From Lingula anatina (Eukaryota; Brachiopoda; Lingulata; Lingulida; Lingulidae): a DNA stretch of 64,000 nucleotides. The stretch is from contig NW_019774536.1 in NCBI RefSeq assembly GCF_001039355.2, forward strand, positions 379,512-443,511. Reading direction: 5' to 3'. A model generated the notes under the pieces. It was not told the DNA's origin and searched no databases. It saw only the letters and a program-made list of their open reading frames with translations. The stretch's first letter is position 1, and every line of letters starts with the position of its first letter. The translations under genes and the position numbers were made by a program. Positions 44,701-57,852 of this stretch are shown piece by piece.

Positions 44701-47700
44701 ACCATGGTCACAAATAATGTTTTTGAAAATTATAACTCTGATTCTGGACTTGCTCTCGGTGTGCATTTAAAATTAGACTAACCAAGACTGGATTATATTA
44801 AAGACTGACAACAGAAAAATATATTGCTTACTAGTAGACTGCCAAATCCAATCTATATCTGTCCTACTGTGAACATAGCCTAAATTGTACACTTTTCCAG
44901 AGCAAGTTCAGAACATGAAGGGTGTGATAATGAATTCAGTGAGATGAACTACAGGTTTGTGCATCACTTACCTTTCTTTCTTAATCCAAGGCTGCATTTC
45001 CTGTCAATTTGTGACAGCTTAATTAAGTTCAGGCCATCTTTGTTTAATGTAAAATTACAACTCTTAGTTATTGTATATTTAGCGAGTATTTAATATCATT
45101 TTAGGTCCAATACAGAGCCTGTAAATGTAACTGAAACTGCATTTAATGCTCAATAAAAGTTTTTGTCATTCATATCATTAATATAATTGTGGAAAGTCAA
45201 TGACCTTAGCTACCATGCAGGGGGGCTGAAAGAGATTAGATTGACTAAGGCTCTCCAACCATCTGAGATTGCAAGTCCTTATTAAGGCTGTCACAACTTG
45301 CTTGAAAATGCGCCCTAAGACCTACCTTGTGAAGTTCAGCTTCTGGTCATGGTGGTGATGATGGTGATGATAATGATGATGACCACAAAGGTACCAAGTC
45401 TTTTTTAAAGTCAAAAACCAATTTTAAGCAATTTCAAGCAAACATTATTGAAGATTGACAAGAATAGTTGGTAGCACATTTTACTTTGTGGTATAATTAG
45501 TTTTAAAAAAATAATAAATTCAGGATTGGCCTTGGTACATTTGCTGATGATGAAGCCAAAAACATCATTTGTGACAAAAAACATAACTTATTTTCAGAAT
45601 GTTACATTTCTATTACCAAAATAATTATTTTATAACTCAACCTTGAGATAAAGATATACATTTTTAATTTCTTGAAATTGTTGTCTCCAGCAGGTTTAAC
45701 ATTTAATAGCCAGAACAAAGATCCAAGACTTGTTAGAAAATACAATTTACATCAGTTTTTTAGCTCGTAAAAGCTAAATAAAAACATTTCTACATTAAAT
45801 GCAGTTTAAAATTTGTTGAGTCAATATTTCTCTACACCGACTCCTTGAAAAGTTACAATTACTAAAAGTTCATTTATACAATAACAAGTCTCTTCACTTT
45901 GCCTACATGACCTTGACCCTACAGTGACCTTGACCTGACCTGACCTACCTCTGATGCCTTTTTCCATGTATCGATGTTCTTTCTTTGTGCCTTAGTGAAG
46001 TGGTCCCAGGCCTTCTGTTTAGTGGCCGCCTTAAACACGCTGACAATCTGCTCCACTTGAGGGTAAAATAGAGGCAAGGAGGCAGTGAAGATGATGCTTT
46101 AAAGAGAGCACCCCACCTAATTAAAGGGGTGTACCAAGAAGACACAAACCTTATTCTGACAGCGTTTGTAAAGGCAGGGGAGAGGACATAGAAGCGAGTA
46201 GTTTTGGGAGCAATGTTCATGTAATTATACACCCAGAGAAAACAGTGACCCAGATATAAGTTATTACCGGTAGGTCATTGGTGTAAAGTAAATGAATTAA
46301 CTGTGCTATGCAGAAGAGATAATAGGCCTACACACATTCTGCAGCACAGAAAACCACTCATAATTTCTGAAATACTTGTTTTACGATAAATACTTTTACA
46401 GTTATTTGATATTTTTTCAAATTCAAAGTAGAAATCTCTGAATGCACAAATACAAAAAGCTCCCCACTCTCCAAAATTCTCCTCATAATAAGGGCGGTGA
46501 GCCAGGATTTCTATTTACTTACCTTGCTGTTGTCTTTCTTTGTACTTATGAACCAACTGCTGTTTCTAATTTACCTAATTTTGCTTAATTTATATCTACA
46601 ATAAATCTTTTTTGCAATAAATCACAGTGACTGCTCATTGGACTTATTTCAAATTTAAATCTGTTGTATTTGTGGCTTCACTAATAACCAAATCATGAGA
46701 AGAATTTTGAAAAAGTAAAATTATGAATACAATTACTGCTGTCTTGCTGCGACCTTGGCACCTGGATGGCTGACCTTGACCTACTTACTAAAAATAGAAG
46801 TATGTGTCTGAACTGAACTGAACTCACACAAGGTTCTGTCATCTTCTTTAGGACCTGAAATGTCTTACTGCACTTGTAATATAACATACCATGACTTCTG
46901 AAATGAAAGCTCTTCTTTTCTCTCTCTCTCAATCACACACACACACACATAAACACACACACACACACACACACTGACACACATATGCAGGCATGGGTGC
47001 AGGTATGCGCACACTTACACATACTTTCCAATTTCCATTCTTCCATTTTTTCCCCAAGACTTTGGCACACTGCCTACTCACTGCGTTGATCAAATCTTCC
47101 AATGTTTTTTCTTTTTATTCATATTTACCTTCTCAGCAACTCAAAATTTACGAGCAAAATAAATGGGGATCAAACAAGCAGCAGATTCTTACAAAATTGC
47201 TTTTAAAGGAATTAAATGACAAACACACAGCCTACTTGCAGGATTTAATTATCATCTATCACAATTAATTTATCTCCATCAAATTGATATCCCTTATTTT
47301 TTTTATAATCAGAAACAATTTGAGCATCCTGTCCATAATTCACTGATTTCAAGTTTCCCCTTTTGGCTACGATAAAGTATTTGTCAAAATCACTGGCTTT
47401 TTGTCTGCAAAAAAACATCAAGCAAACTACGCACTTTCTACAATTTCATTGTATAATTCTAATTTGTACTACATTCTCTACCTTCCCTTGCCTTCTGGGA
47501 AAAGATAATTCTCCTGAAACCGAACCAATGCTTGATACTTACTCTGCCTCAGAATGCCCTCAAAACGCTGGCGGAATTTCTCCTTGATCTGCCTAACTTC
47601 CTCTTCGTGCTGCTGCTTTTCATTGAGAAGACGACGTACATGCGAGTGCGTGCTCTGAACCATGGTGTAAAAAGATGTGGCTGTGCGCTTGTTGCAATCG

Positions 47701-50700
47701 CCTCGCTCTAACCATGTGACCAAGATGGCGGAGGCTTTAATGAAGGTGCTATCATCTGGAATAAATGAAAGTATCAGATCCATTAACATTACAGAATTTT
47801 ACCATTTTTAAAAATGTAATCAACTCTGAGGTCATCCCACAGCATGCATCCTCCCAGTATAATTTTTCAGTCTCCAAACCACAGACTGTTTTCCTCTCTA
47901 AAACATCCAATGAAAAAGAAAAGTAGGTACTGCTTTTTCTATTGGATTCCAAGAATCACACTAGAACAATTAGGCAATGTGTTTAAAGGAAGGCAAAGAA
48001 CATTAGATATTTTGCTGATATTGTTGGTCTGATGAAACATAACTTATGTACAAAAATAATTAGTACCTTCATATTGTAGTGCAATATGACAGTAAAGATT
48101 TCATGCACATGAATATTGTTATAAAGTTTTTTTAAATCCCTTTCATCAATCAATTAATCAGCTGACTCCTCAACAGCCATTAAAAGGACACAAGACAAGC
48201 CTAATCAATACCTTTCAACTTTTCTATCAGCGCCTGAGCCTCGTGGTCAGAGTAATGGATGGTGGGTGGTGGGCTCGGGGGTCTCAATCTCTCCTCTTCA
48301 AGTCTCTCCTGGTGACGCCTTTCACGAAACAGGGCTCTTTCTCTGCACTCCCATTCATACAAGTCATCACGGGCCTGGGCAAAGTCTACATGTAGGCGAC
48401 CTGTGTTGGGTTTATCTGTCTGTTCGCCTATCTGCATCCTGTACCCTGTGGAGTAATAATTGTTGACTATAAAGGCTGCCTAATTCTGCTTTGTTTTATA
48501 GCTAGACTCACTAAAATGCACAATTATATATGTCTTTTAGAATAAGTAATGTAATACCTCCACCTTTTGTTAGTCACACTGTAGTTTGTGGTTTTCAGAA
48601 TCTCTGAATGTAAACATGTTCTTACACCCCTCAGTAAATTAGGCAGTCCCATTTTCTTTTTCTGACTCCCATTTACACTACAATAGCTAATCTTTTTTTC
48701 TAAAAAAAACATGCTGCTGCCCATTGATTAAAATTGCAGAACTAAATACTTAATACAAAGAAGATTATTCAAATTGCAGTTATATCAGGGTACAGTTCAG
48801 AATTCGATCTCCTCACCTGACAAAGCTATCGCAGCATCCACAAAATGCTCGTAGTCAAACCTGACATGTGCAAAGTTTTTCTTGCTCATCCTAATGCTGG
48901 TGATGCTACCACAGGAAGACTCAAACAACTCCCTAATCATCTCTTCTGTGCAGTTCTCAGGGAAACCCCCTACAAACACCGTCCTGCAGCCTGGTGGACG
49001 CTCACGCGTGGACGGTGGAGGGGCACCTGGTGAATACATGGTGAAATAGGCTTATTGTTGTTTGTGAATAAGTTATCCTAAAGATGCACCTATGAAGATC
49101 CACTAAAACACAATGTCCTATCCAGGCTTTTGGCCCCTAGCTTGGATAGGACATTACATATTTTAGTAGATCTTCAAAGATGCATCATTATGATAACTTT
49201 TTTATTTCTTAAAGATCAATACAGTGATATGATATAAAACTTCTTGTGAATTCATAAAAACAATGAGGTACATATTACACAACACCATACTACACTACTT
49301 GTTATGTTTTGTATGTATTCTTCATCCACTATTATATTTCTTAATTTGTAGTTTGTACTTCTAGAGTCTGTGTGCAAGCAGGCACTAGGTCAGTTGAATG
49401 CTGCATTGTTTACCTTACCTGGAGGAGGAGGGATGAGTTTAAAGGTCTCAAATGTCAGTGGCTCCCTCTGCTGCATCTCCATGGGGGGCATCGGACCCAT
49501 AAAACCACCAAACTAAGAAGATGAAGCAGACTCTGGCGTTTAAAATTTTTTTAAGAATCTCTTCAAAGCAGTTAGCTTTTCCCTTCTTACTTTGCATTTT
49601 TTAGGTCTCTTCTTTTTTTATAATTTCCTGATATTTCATTATCATTTCAGTTAATGTTAAATTTTATTAAATGAATGTGAGACAAAATTTACCAAAATAT
49701 CATAAACACCAAGTTTCAAGTAACAAGAACACAGCAGACTGACACTAGATGTCATTTTACAAGACAAGCCCACACCTGTCCGTATCCCATGGGCCCCCAT
49801 CCCATCATATTGGGATCTCCCATCATGGGACCAAACTGCATTGGTCCTGCCATCTGTCCCGTCATCTGTCCCGCCATCTGCCCCATTGGTCCCGGCATAC
49901 CAGGCCCCATTACCCCAGGACTGTGCATGTTCATCTGACTCTGATTAGTATTGGCTGCATTAATGTCCATTAGACCTACAGAAATCGTAAATTAAAAGGT
50001 TATAGTTTTAATAAATAAATAAACACTTTTACAAAGCGTATCTTGACAAAATCTTTGCATGCTTGCCAGTAAGTTCAAACTTTCCAGTGTACTGCTCATT
50101 CAGGACATAAGGGTCTGAGAAATACTGGCCCAAGCAGAAATGGCAGCCAGTAATTCTACAAATTAAAGATTTTTACTGGTTCAGCTCCAAAATTACAACT
50201 AAAACCTGGTAAAAGGGGGAGGAGGGGAGTCTAAAATTTCTTTTTTACCTGCTCCAGGTACGGGTCCTGGACCCTTTATTTGACCAGGAGGTCCAGCTGG
50301 CCCTGGGGGGATCTTCTGCATCTGCATCACCAACTTCTCCTGGTGTTCTTTTTCCTCTGTGGACATCGGCATGGGCGGTTTGTTCTTGTTGATATTGAAC
50401 TGGAGGGGCTGGTTGTTCATGGCAGGGTGCATCATTTGGTTTAGGTGCCCTGGGGGTGGGGGAGGGGGCTGGATGGGGGGCTGGCCGCTATGCATTCCTG
50501 AAATATATATATTATACATATATACTAGTATATGTGTATAACCTTTTTATCTTACTGTACATTAAAGCTCATTTGAAGGGATCACTTCTCGTAGCTGGAT
50601 GTAAAAAGAAAAAAAAACTGAAAAACCATAACCATCAATCAAAAATATATTCTTAATCTTGGCAAAATTGTTAGCTATAATTAACAAGCAAAATGTCAAC

Positions 50701-50901
50701 GGTATGAAATCTGCACTGAATAAATTATAAACGAATTGTTTCTCAACTCTCTTATCCTTTAAGCTTAGCACTTAACTCGTCTTTAAGACGTGAAGTATCA
50801 ATACTTTTGCATTTCAAAATAATATAAACGCCTCGATATTTATAGCTTAACGCACCTTGTGTTCCGATATTCAAACCCAAAAAGGCAAAAGGACTTGACA
50901 T
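41793..50901 (-). CDS. ENOX: ENOX: ecto-NOX disulfide-thiol exchanger homologue, complete
   Basis: Thirteen exons: 50901-50856, 50497-50249, 49975-49776, 49512-49419, 49026-48817, 48445-48212, 47755-47543, 46055-45949, 43808-43700, 43439-43279, 43021-42968, 42562-42340 and 42025-41793. All phases join, giving 710 residues. The N-terminus is Pro/Gly/Met-rich (FGPMMGDPNMMGWG), longer than in vertebrates. An RRM follows, with RNP2 TVFVGG and RNP1 KNFAHVRF. Then come the ENOX-typical GRLHVDFAQARDDLYEWE and charged helix, QKAWDHFTKAQRKNID, coiled coil, and the C-terminal HAHPFGASVDYIWSYL and GVGASIEKRW. Vertebrate ENOX1/2 are cell-surface proteins reported to oxidise hydroquinones and exchange disulfides; HxH and GVGAS-type motifs have been linked to copper and nucleotide binding. 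One gene probably represents both vertebrate paralogues. It diverges from MPI. No signal peptide is visible. Confidence 0.95.
43150..43265. mobile_element. Family A foldback remnant
   Basis: TTAAGCCACTTAAACTGAAT, then GGAGTTAGATCAATCCAGC, match half of a family A element. It lies in an ENOX intron. Confidence 0.4.
45343..45382. repeat. (GAT)n-like microsatellite
   Basis: Imperfect GGT/GAT/AAT triplets in the ENOX intron between 45,949 and 43,808. Confidence 0.75.
45908..45946 (-). promoter_or_regulatory. Cluster of TGACCT half-sites
   Basis: TGACCTTGACC, then TGACCTTGACCTGACCTGAC: at least five TGACC(T) nuclear-receptor half-sites in under 40 bases, just inside the intron after the ENOX exon at 46055-45949. 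Spacings are irregular. Function is inferred only from the motif. Confidence 0.3.
46925..46985. repeat. (CA)n microsatellite
   Basis: Interrupted CA repeats following a CT tract in an ENOX intron. Confidence 0.9.
49068..49199. mobile_element. Foldback element in an ENOX intron
   Basis: The left AAGTTATCCTAAAGATGCA and AATGTCCTATCCAGG are matched by inverted copies ending in GATAACTT at 49199. About 55 bases pair on each side with few mismatches around a short loop. Non-coding. Confidence 0.75.
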
Positions 50902-51351
50902 CGTTCACCACAGTTCAGTGATCGCTGCAGCTCGCCTTACCCACCCTTGCAGGTCACAAATTCTGTGTCCTTTCCTTCAATCTGAATATTTTCACCGGGT
51001 AAAATAACGTATTAGCTGACCTTCAGTCCAGATGATGCACCTCAAGATTTTGGACTCCCGAACAGCAAAGAAAACAACACGAAATTTACTTAGGTGTACT
51101 GCAGGGAAAATTCTCTTCCCAAACAATGGAGTCGATTCTGGTATGAACGAAACATTGGTATAAATATATATATATATTCTACCAACTATCACATGAAAAG
51201 CACGTGTAATTTTTAATTAACTTTTAAATCTTGCTGATTTTCTTTACTATTCGCCCACTTTTAACATTAAGTATTTATTAAAGCAAAAGCAAATAAGTAC
51301 GAAACTTATCATAATTTGGAGATAAACTCTGTGACAAGCACTTCCGGCGCC
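50902..51351. promoter_or_regulatory. Shared divergent promoter region of ENOX and MPI
   Basis: Only 450 bases separate the two start codons. The region has no exon. It contains a short (TA)n at about 51,164-51,176 and an ACTTCCGGCGCC stretch directly before the MPI ATG, which resembles an ETS-type CCGGAA core in housekeeping promoters. Bidirectional use is inferred from the arrangement. Confidence 0.5.
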
Positions 51352-54300
51352 ATGTCAAACCCAAAAGGTAAATAAGAGGGGGCGGGGGATTTAAATGCAC
51401 TTTCTGTCACTATGGAAAGCGTTATGCAGATATTCTGTTTTTATTTGTCACAATGAGTTATGTGTGAAGCAAGATTGGGTTCAAAACCGTAGTAATTCAT
51501 TGTAACAGTTTTGGAATTTGGCTCATAACAAGGTGATAATTTCGAATGCCCACTGATCCTAAGCCGAATATCGTTATTTGTGGTTCATTTATAAGCTAGT
51601 AAAAAGATGACACAAGGAACGTCATATCTGCATTTCATACAAGGCATGTGAGCGTGCAAGTTCTGTAATGGATCTACTATCAACCAACCAAGTCACATTG
51701 CTCTCACTGTGTAATTCAAGCATCAGTTGAAATTTTACTCGTTTGTCAGCTGATTAAACATTAATTAAGGCAGCTTTGTAGTGTTGCAGCACCAAGCTAT
51801 GCCATTTATCGTGATGCGTTCACCCATATCTGTAGAGTCCAGTGCACACAAATAAGTGACATCTCTTAGGTCAGATTACAATAAAGGTTCACAATAAGTG
51901 GCATCAAGGAGTTATAACTCCTTGGTGGCATGAAGCAACATTGTACATGTATGCAGCATTTCTTGTAAGCTTGATTTAAATCCTACTTATTTATGAGTCT
52001 GCTGGATGAGCAAGAGTCTCACAAATATTCTCTCATATACAGCTGATCTTGCAAGGATATAGAGCATCAATAAGCAAACCTGTATTTTACCATACATTTT
52101 GTGGTGCGTTGCCAGAAATAAAATTACTCACTGAAATCAATTCGAAAGTATAAATGATCCACTTCTTTCTTACAAGAGTTTCAATAGAATGTTGCACATT
52201 AAATTTTGTATTTGTATTTTAATTGTCTACTTGACTTATGACAGTTTGCTCTTATTAGTATTCAAACTGAAGTAAATTGTTTCCATTTATAGACTTTTAT
52301 TACAGCTTTAATTTTTTTTTTACAATTTTAATGTGAAATACATAAAATGGAATTTAAAGGATTTGATATACTGGCATTCACAATATTCAGGCCTGTAGCC
52401 AGGGGAGGGGAGGGGTCGGGGGTTCAGAAGAACGGCTCTTTTTGTCAGGAAAAGATCCATTCTGGGTAAAATTTGATCTGGGTACACATTTAGGTTTCAT
52501 TGTAAAAGGTCCACTTTTTCAGAAAAAAAAACTTTTGAAATTGTTTGCTTTAGGTCGGATATTTGATAACAATTGTTACATTCCCCTATTATATTTTCTT
52601 GCAGTATTCCCACTGAAATGTCCAGTGCAGACCTACCACTGGGGTAAAGTGGGAAAGGACAGTGAGGTAGCCAAACTGTCCCTCAGTGGAAACTCAGACT
52701 TCAAATTAGATGATAAGACTACATATGCTGAGGTATGTATTATGCTCCATCAGGTTCACAAAGAGTTTTTTTTTTGTGAGATAATCACAGCAATTTCTCT
52801 GGCCATTTTGTGGTCATTTCTTTACCATGTCCAGTGGAATTTTTTGGAAAAAAAATGAAAAAAAAAAAGACCTGGCAATGGGTAAAAAAAATACCTTAGG
52901 CATGTCTGCCAAAAAGTATTTATAATGTCTTATGTGGGAAAAGTTGCTTTCATGGTAACAAAATTACACAGTGAAACCCTTAAATAAAATATGAAAAAAT
53001 GTTATTGATATGAGAATTCATTTACAGCTATGGATGGGCACACACCACAAGGGGCCATGCATTCTAAACAGACCCAAAATGGATAACACCACACTGGCAC
53101 AGTGGGTGGCAAAGAACCAGGATGACCTAGGATCCAAGGTCAAGGACAAATTTCAAGGTCAACTTCCATATCTCTTCAAAGTCCTCTCAGTGAACATGTC
53201 CTTATCAATACAGGCACATCCAAACAAGGTATGATTGCCCACTTGATAATTAAAAGAATGAAAATAAGTACCGAGTACTTATTTTTTACTCTCAGAGACG
53301 ATTGTTTTAGAATCTTTAGATTTAATTGTCTGTATAGTGCACATATTCTGCATAACCTATTTTCTTCTTCTCACTATTATTATTATTATTATTATTCCTT
53401 CTTAATGCTGCAGCAGTATTTTGCCTATCTTACCAATTATATTCAAGTGATGATCTCATGTCGACAGTGACCTTTGTTAACCTTGAAATGACCTTGTATT
53501 GACCTTTGACCTCCAGTCCCATGCTGAGCAGCTCCACAAAGACCACCCAGACAGATATCCTGATCCCAACCACAAGCCAGAGATAGCAATAGCCCTAACT
53601 CCCTTCCAAGGCATGTGTGGTTTTAGGCCCATAGAGGAGTTGGTTAAGTTTTTAAAAGGTGAGAAATCACACAAGTGTAGTATTTTGCACAAAGTAGAGT
53701 GAGCCATAGCTTTATAGTTGTAACTCTCTGCTATGGTTATAAATTGATATCATAAACAGTGAGATTTAGAAAAAAGGAGATTAAAAGGAAATATTTCATA
53801 ATGTAAAACAGATCACCAATTACAGTAAATATGATGAGAAATTGCCCCCCCCCCCCCCCTCCACAAACACACACAAAGAGAATTATGCATTTTTTAACTA
53901 GAAAATGCTTGTCATTACGGACTGAGAAATACAAAAGTCTGCACATCAGCATCTGTTATCAAGAAACTATGAAATCTGAGCAGTTTCGTTTTTTTGTATT
54001 TCAGCAATCCCAGAGCTCCAGTCAGTGATAGGCTTGGAGAACGCACAGGGAGTTATCTCGGCCTTGTCTGGGAAAGCACAACAGGCTGCTCTGAAACAGG
54101 CATTCACTGCGCTGATGTCATGTGACCCCAAGATCGTAGAGACAAACTTACAGGCACTTATTAGCAAGGTTCAGGAGAGAGGTGAATATTTGGTTCAGAC
54201 TATCAAAAAGTCTGAAGATTGTTTATTTTATTTGTTTGATCACATCTACAAATGTTATTTCAGAGTAAAACTGTACATAGTAAAACATTTATATTTTATT

Positions 54301-55793
54301 GGAGCAGTTTGCCTATATTCCTTTTCAGTAATGTTATTTCATCATATTTCAGTGTGAAGCCATACTATAGTAGATACGTGTATATTTTAACTGAGCAGTT
54401 TACTTATATTCCATCTCAATACACACTAACATTTGTTACTTTCTGCACCAGTTGCTGCCAAAGAAGATGTGAGTGATGTGGAAGGAGAACTGTTGTTACG
54501 TCTGAACCAGGAGTTTCCAGGAGACGTGGGCTGTTTCTGTATCTACTTCCTCAACATTATGAATCTACAGCCTGGGGAGTCCATGTTCCTGGAAGCTAAC
54601 CTGCCCCATGCTTACCTCAAAGGAGGTAGATTTAAATAAAATATATATTTTTAATTCATGTACATTTTCTTACTTTTAAGGGAGAACATCTCTTCAAATG
54701 AGATTTGAAATTCCATAATAAATACATAGTAAACAACACAAAGAAATATAATGAATTTTATTTTACCACCAAAAAGGCGGTTGTCACAATTATTCTTAAA
54801 TCTGTGCTTGCCATTGGATGACATGGACCTTCATAGGTGGCCACAATCTGTAATAATATCCTTAGTCTGTAATAATCTCCTTAGTCAATCAACTAACCTT
54901 AAATGGCGGAATGGATTCATTAACCCAGAATGCCCTGTAAGTATTAGATAATCATCGTTTACCCAAGGGAATTCTGTTTTATGGCACTTTTCCCACCAAA
55001 ATGAAGAGTTGTCATCATTTAAGTTTTTCATACATGGCTATATATGAGAAATCAGTTGTTTTTTTAGGGGAAGAAGTTTGATTATAACAGAAATTTGAAG
55101 AAGTTGTATTCATGATGCCGTTTTATATTTCAGATTGTATTGAATGTATGGCATGCTCAGACAATGTAGTACGGGCTGGGCTTACCCCAAAGTTTAAAGA
55201 TGTTCCTACACTGTGCGACATGCTCATCTATGAACCAAAGTCTGCCAAAGAAAACCTGTTTGACAGCATTAAGGATAGTAAAGACAGCAACATCACACAC
55301 TACCAACCAAACATCCCCGATTTTGCTGTGGATAAATATGAGGTGTGTATGAAGTTAATGATAGTATGTTTGCAGTTTATCAGTATGTTTGACAGTGTTT
55401 GTGTGTTTGTGCATGTAAGTGCAAGAATGGCAGTGAAATTAACCATATTTAGGATGCAAATATAGAAGTAAGTCAGTCTATCCAAACATTTGTGTAATTA
55501 TCCGATTCCTTGAATCACATTTTATATTATAATTTTCATCACATCTTAGTGAATAATTTACTTTTACCCTCCAGCTCTCCCAAGATATCAAAGAGTACAC
55601 CATTCCAAGTATGGATAGCGCCAGCATTGTCCTGGTCATAAAGGGAGAGGCAGAGGGAAAGAACCAAACTCTAGGAGACGAGGCCTTACAGCTACAGAGG
55701 GGAACTGTGCTGTTCATAGCAGCCAACCAAGAGGTGCAGCTTACTCTGAAAGGATCAGATATACTCATGTTCAGGGCATATTGTGGCATATAG
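51352..55793 (+). CDS. MPI: Mannose-6-phosphate isomerase (type I), complete
   Basis: Eight exons: 51352-51367, 52605-52732, 53028-53228, 53517-53658, 54005-54181, 54452-54625, 55134-55342 and 55575-55793. They join in phase to 421 residues, the family's usual length. The enzyme interconverts mannose 6-phosphate and fructose 6-phosphate in the cytosol, linking glycolysis to GDP-mannose and N-glycan synthesis. Visible signatures are TYHWGKVG near the N-terminus, LWMGTHHKG, the zinc-ligand motif SIQAHPNK (Gln and His), [14 protein letters not shown] (Glu ligand), [19 protein letters not shown] (His ligand) and [16 protein letters not shown] with the active-site Arg. Exon 1 encodes only MSNPK and part of the next codon. 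The cysteine-rich IECMACSDN is a family feature. MPI diverges from ENOX and converges with PCID2. Confidence 0.97.
52391..52520. mobile_element. Relic related to the 35,258 MITE
   Basis: CAGGCCTGTAGCCAGGGGAG and later GGCTCTTTTT and GGTCCACTTTTTCAG resemble the element at 35,258-35,425. Only one end is clear. It is in MPI intron 1; the open frame here is a repeat artefact. Confidence 0.5.
53500..53512 (-). promoter_or_regulatory. DR1 motif next to an MPI acceptor
   Basis: TGACCTTTGACCT on the plus strand is a perfect DR1 (AGGTCAAAGGTCA on the minus strand) ending four bases before MPI exon 4. Further TGACCTT half-sites lie at about 53,468-53,495. The cluster overlaps the polypyrimidine region of the acceptor, so it may be a repeat remnant rather than a control element. 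Confidence 0.35.
53846..53862. repeat. Poly-C tract
   Basis: A run of about 15 C in MPI intron 4. It is a homopolymer likely to be length-variable. Confidence 0.85.
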
Positions 55794-57852
55794 AATGTTT
55801 TGATAGTGTATATTTTAGTATATATTTTAATATATTTGTGGTAGCCTATAGGAATTGTTACCCACTGGGATATTGGCTTGAAGGTGTGTTTAGATATAAC
55901 TTAGACTGAAACTTACATGGGAGAATTGTCAGGTGTGTTCAGATTTAACTTAGACTGGAACTGGTTCAGGTCAAAAACGAGTGATAAGACAGGCAGATTG
56001 CTTAACCAGTGATGAACCTGTATGGGACACAGTGGTCACCTTTTAATCTGTAAAATAAAATTACCTGATCAGTTAAGTAAAATCATTTGTTGGTAAAAAT
56101 ATTATAAAACTGCACTAAACAAAAACCATGGAAATTTTTCTTATAACATTTGCATTTAGTTCATGCTCAAAATTTTTTGATATAGCTGTATTTCTCTGGT
56201 CATCTCTCTCTCTGCATTGATGCCCACCAGCCAGTAAAATGTCAGGCTTAAGCTCAATAATTTACTAAAAAATCTAGTGACATTTTCTAGTCCTAAACTG
56301 GTTCTCAGTTTTGTCTAAGTGCGTCTACTATGGCATTTCACATTTTTTTTCTCCCTGCCCCACTGGTTGGGGTGTATACCAAAAGGGAAGTTTATTGAAC
56401 AAATACTGTTCCAAAATGAGGAGAACTAGGGTTATACCAGAATGGAAATATAGAATAGGTGTTTGTTTGTTTTTAAATGTGTGTAGGATGTGAGTTTTAT
56501 TAGATTAAAATAGATCTTAAAGAAGGGAGTAAAATAGATCTTAAAGAAGGGAGTGTTTGAGTGTTGATAAATATCAGAGGGCCTTCTTTCTGGCCAAGTT
56601 CCCATAGTTACAAAAGTAGTGCTTTTCTGCATTGAAGAATAGGATACAGGATAGGATATTTCACCTTCTTTGAAACTGTGATATTTGCGATAATGCATGA
56701 CAGAAAATAAAATCATGTATTTCAAGTGGGCAACCCAGGTTGATATCCAATTTTGAGCACAAGCAATAATCTCTGGCAGACACTTGAACATCAGCATTTT
56801 CTAAGTCAACTTACTGTGATCTTGTTACTTACACAATCAAGGTGAATGGAGATGCAGACATAATTTCCAGTTGTAAGATGTAAGACAATAGTGCGAAAAA
56901 TGGCTCAGTGGCCTTGCAACTAGGGTTCTGTGGGCTGCTAAAGGTGGAAATTGCCAAGAAAAAAAGATCAGGTTTCTCATTAAATTACTGGGAAAAATCA
57001 TGTCTGGAGTTGTGATATTATATTTTTGTGGTAACATTTAATTCAACAGACATCACTTATTGGGGCAGAATTGTGTCAGTGTTATGGTTAACAAATAAAG
57101 GTTACAATAAATTAACAATATACTGGAGATATACCATATGTGTTTATTGTTGAATTTTCAGTATGCATCACAATACAAACACGATTCTCCAAACGTTTCT
57201 TCCTTAAGAATCACATTTGGCAAAGTGAATAAAAATCTTTACTTGAATATTAATGAGATATCCTAATAAGAGATTGTTTTTGATGTAAAAATTATCTGAT
57301 CCATCTGACCACTTCAAGTGATCTTGGATGTGATCAAATATCTTAGATTTGTGATTTGCCCTTTCCTACATTTCCAGGTTTAAAGCAACTTCTTATGAAA
57401 TTTTCTGCATGTGTCTTTTCACATATTGTCCTCCCACAAAGCACTGACATGTTCAAAGAGCATTCTAAATTCTTGATGCAAAAATCATCTCCGCCCTGTT
57501 CAAATTTGGTACACAAACTTTCACATTTAACTGCCTATTAAAAGGCTGACACTGTATGAGACTGATTCAACTACCATATTTGATCATTGTAACTTAAGAC
57601 TAATCTCAATAAATGTCTCCACATGAGATAAGATAATCAATTTTTGGAGATCTGTCCATATTTAGTGTATCTTCATGACAGTCTTCACTAATGTTCTAGT
57701 TAGTGGAAACCACCTCCATATATTGTAGTGTTGACAGGGAGAGTGCCCATATTTGGTATGTCTCATCAAAAGCCTCCCCATATATGGTCACCTGACAAAG
57801 GACAGCCCATATTCGGTAACAATATCTGCATGATGGTGATCCTGATATCCAA
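55794..57852. other. Convergent spacer between MPI and PCID2
   Basis: It contains the MPI 3' flank, an exact tandem repeat of about 25 bases with core TAAAATAGATCTTAAAGAAG near 56,506-56,556, and otherwise AT-rich sequence. No exon was recognised on either strand. The short open frames have no recognisable motifs. Confidence 0.5.
56054..56059 (+). terminator. MPI: Candidate polyadenylation signal of MPI
   Basis: AATAAA, 261 bases after the MPI stop codon. It is the first canonical hexamer I noticed on this strand; use is inferred from position. Confidence 0.45.
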
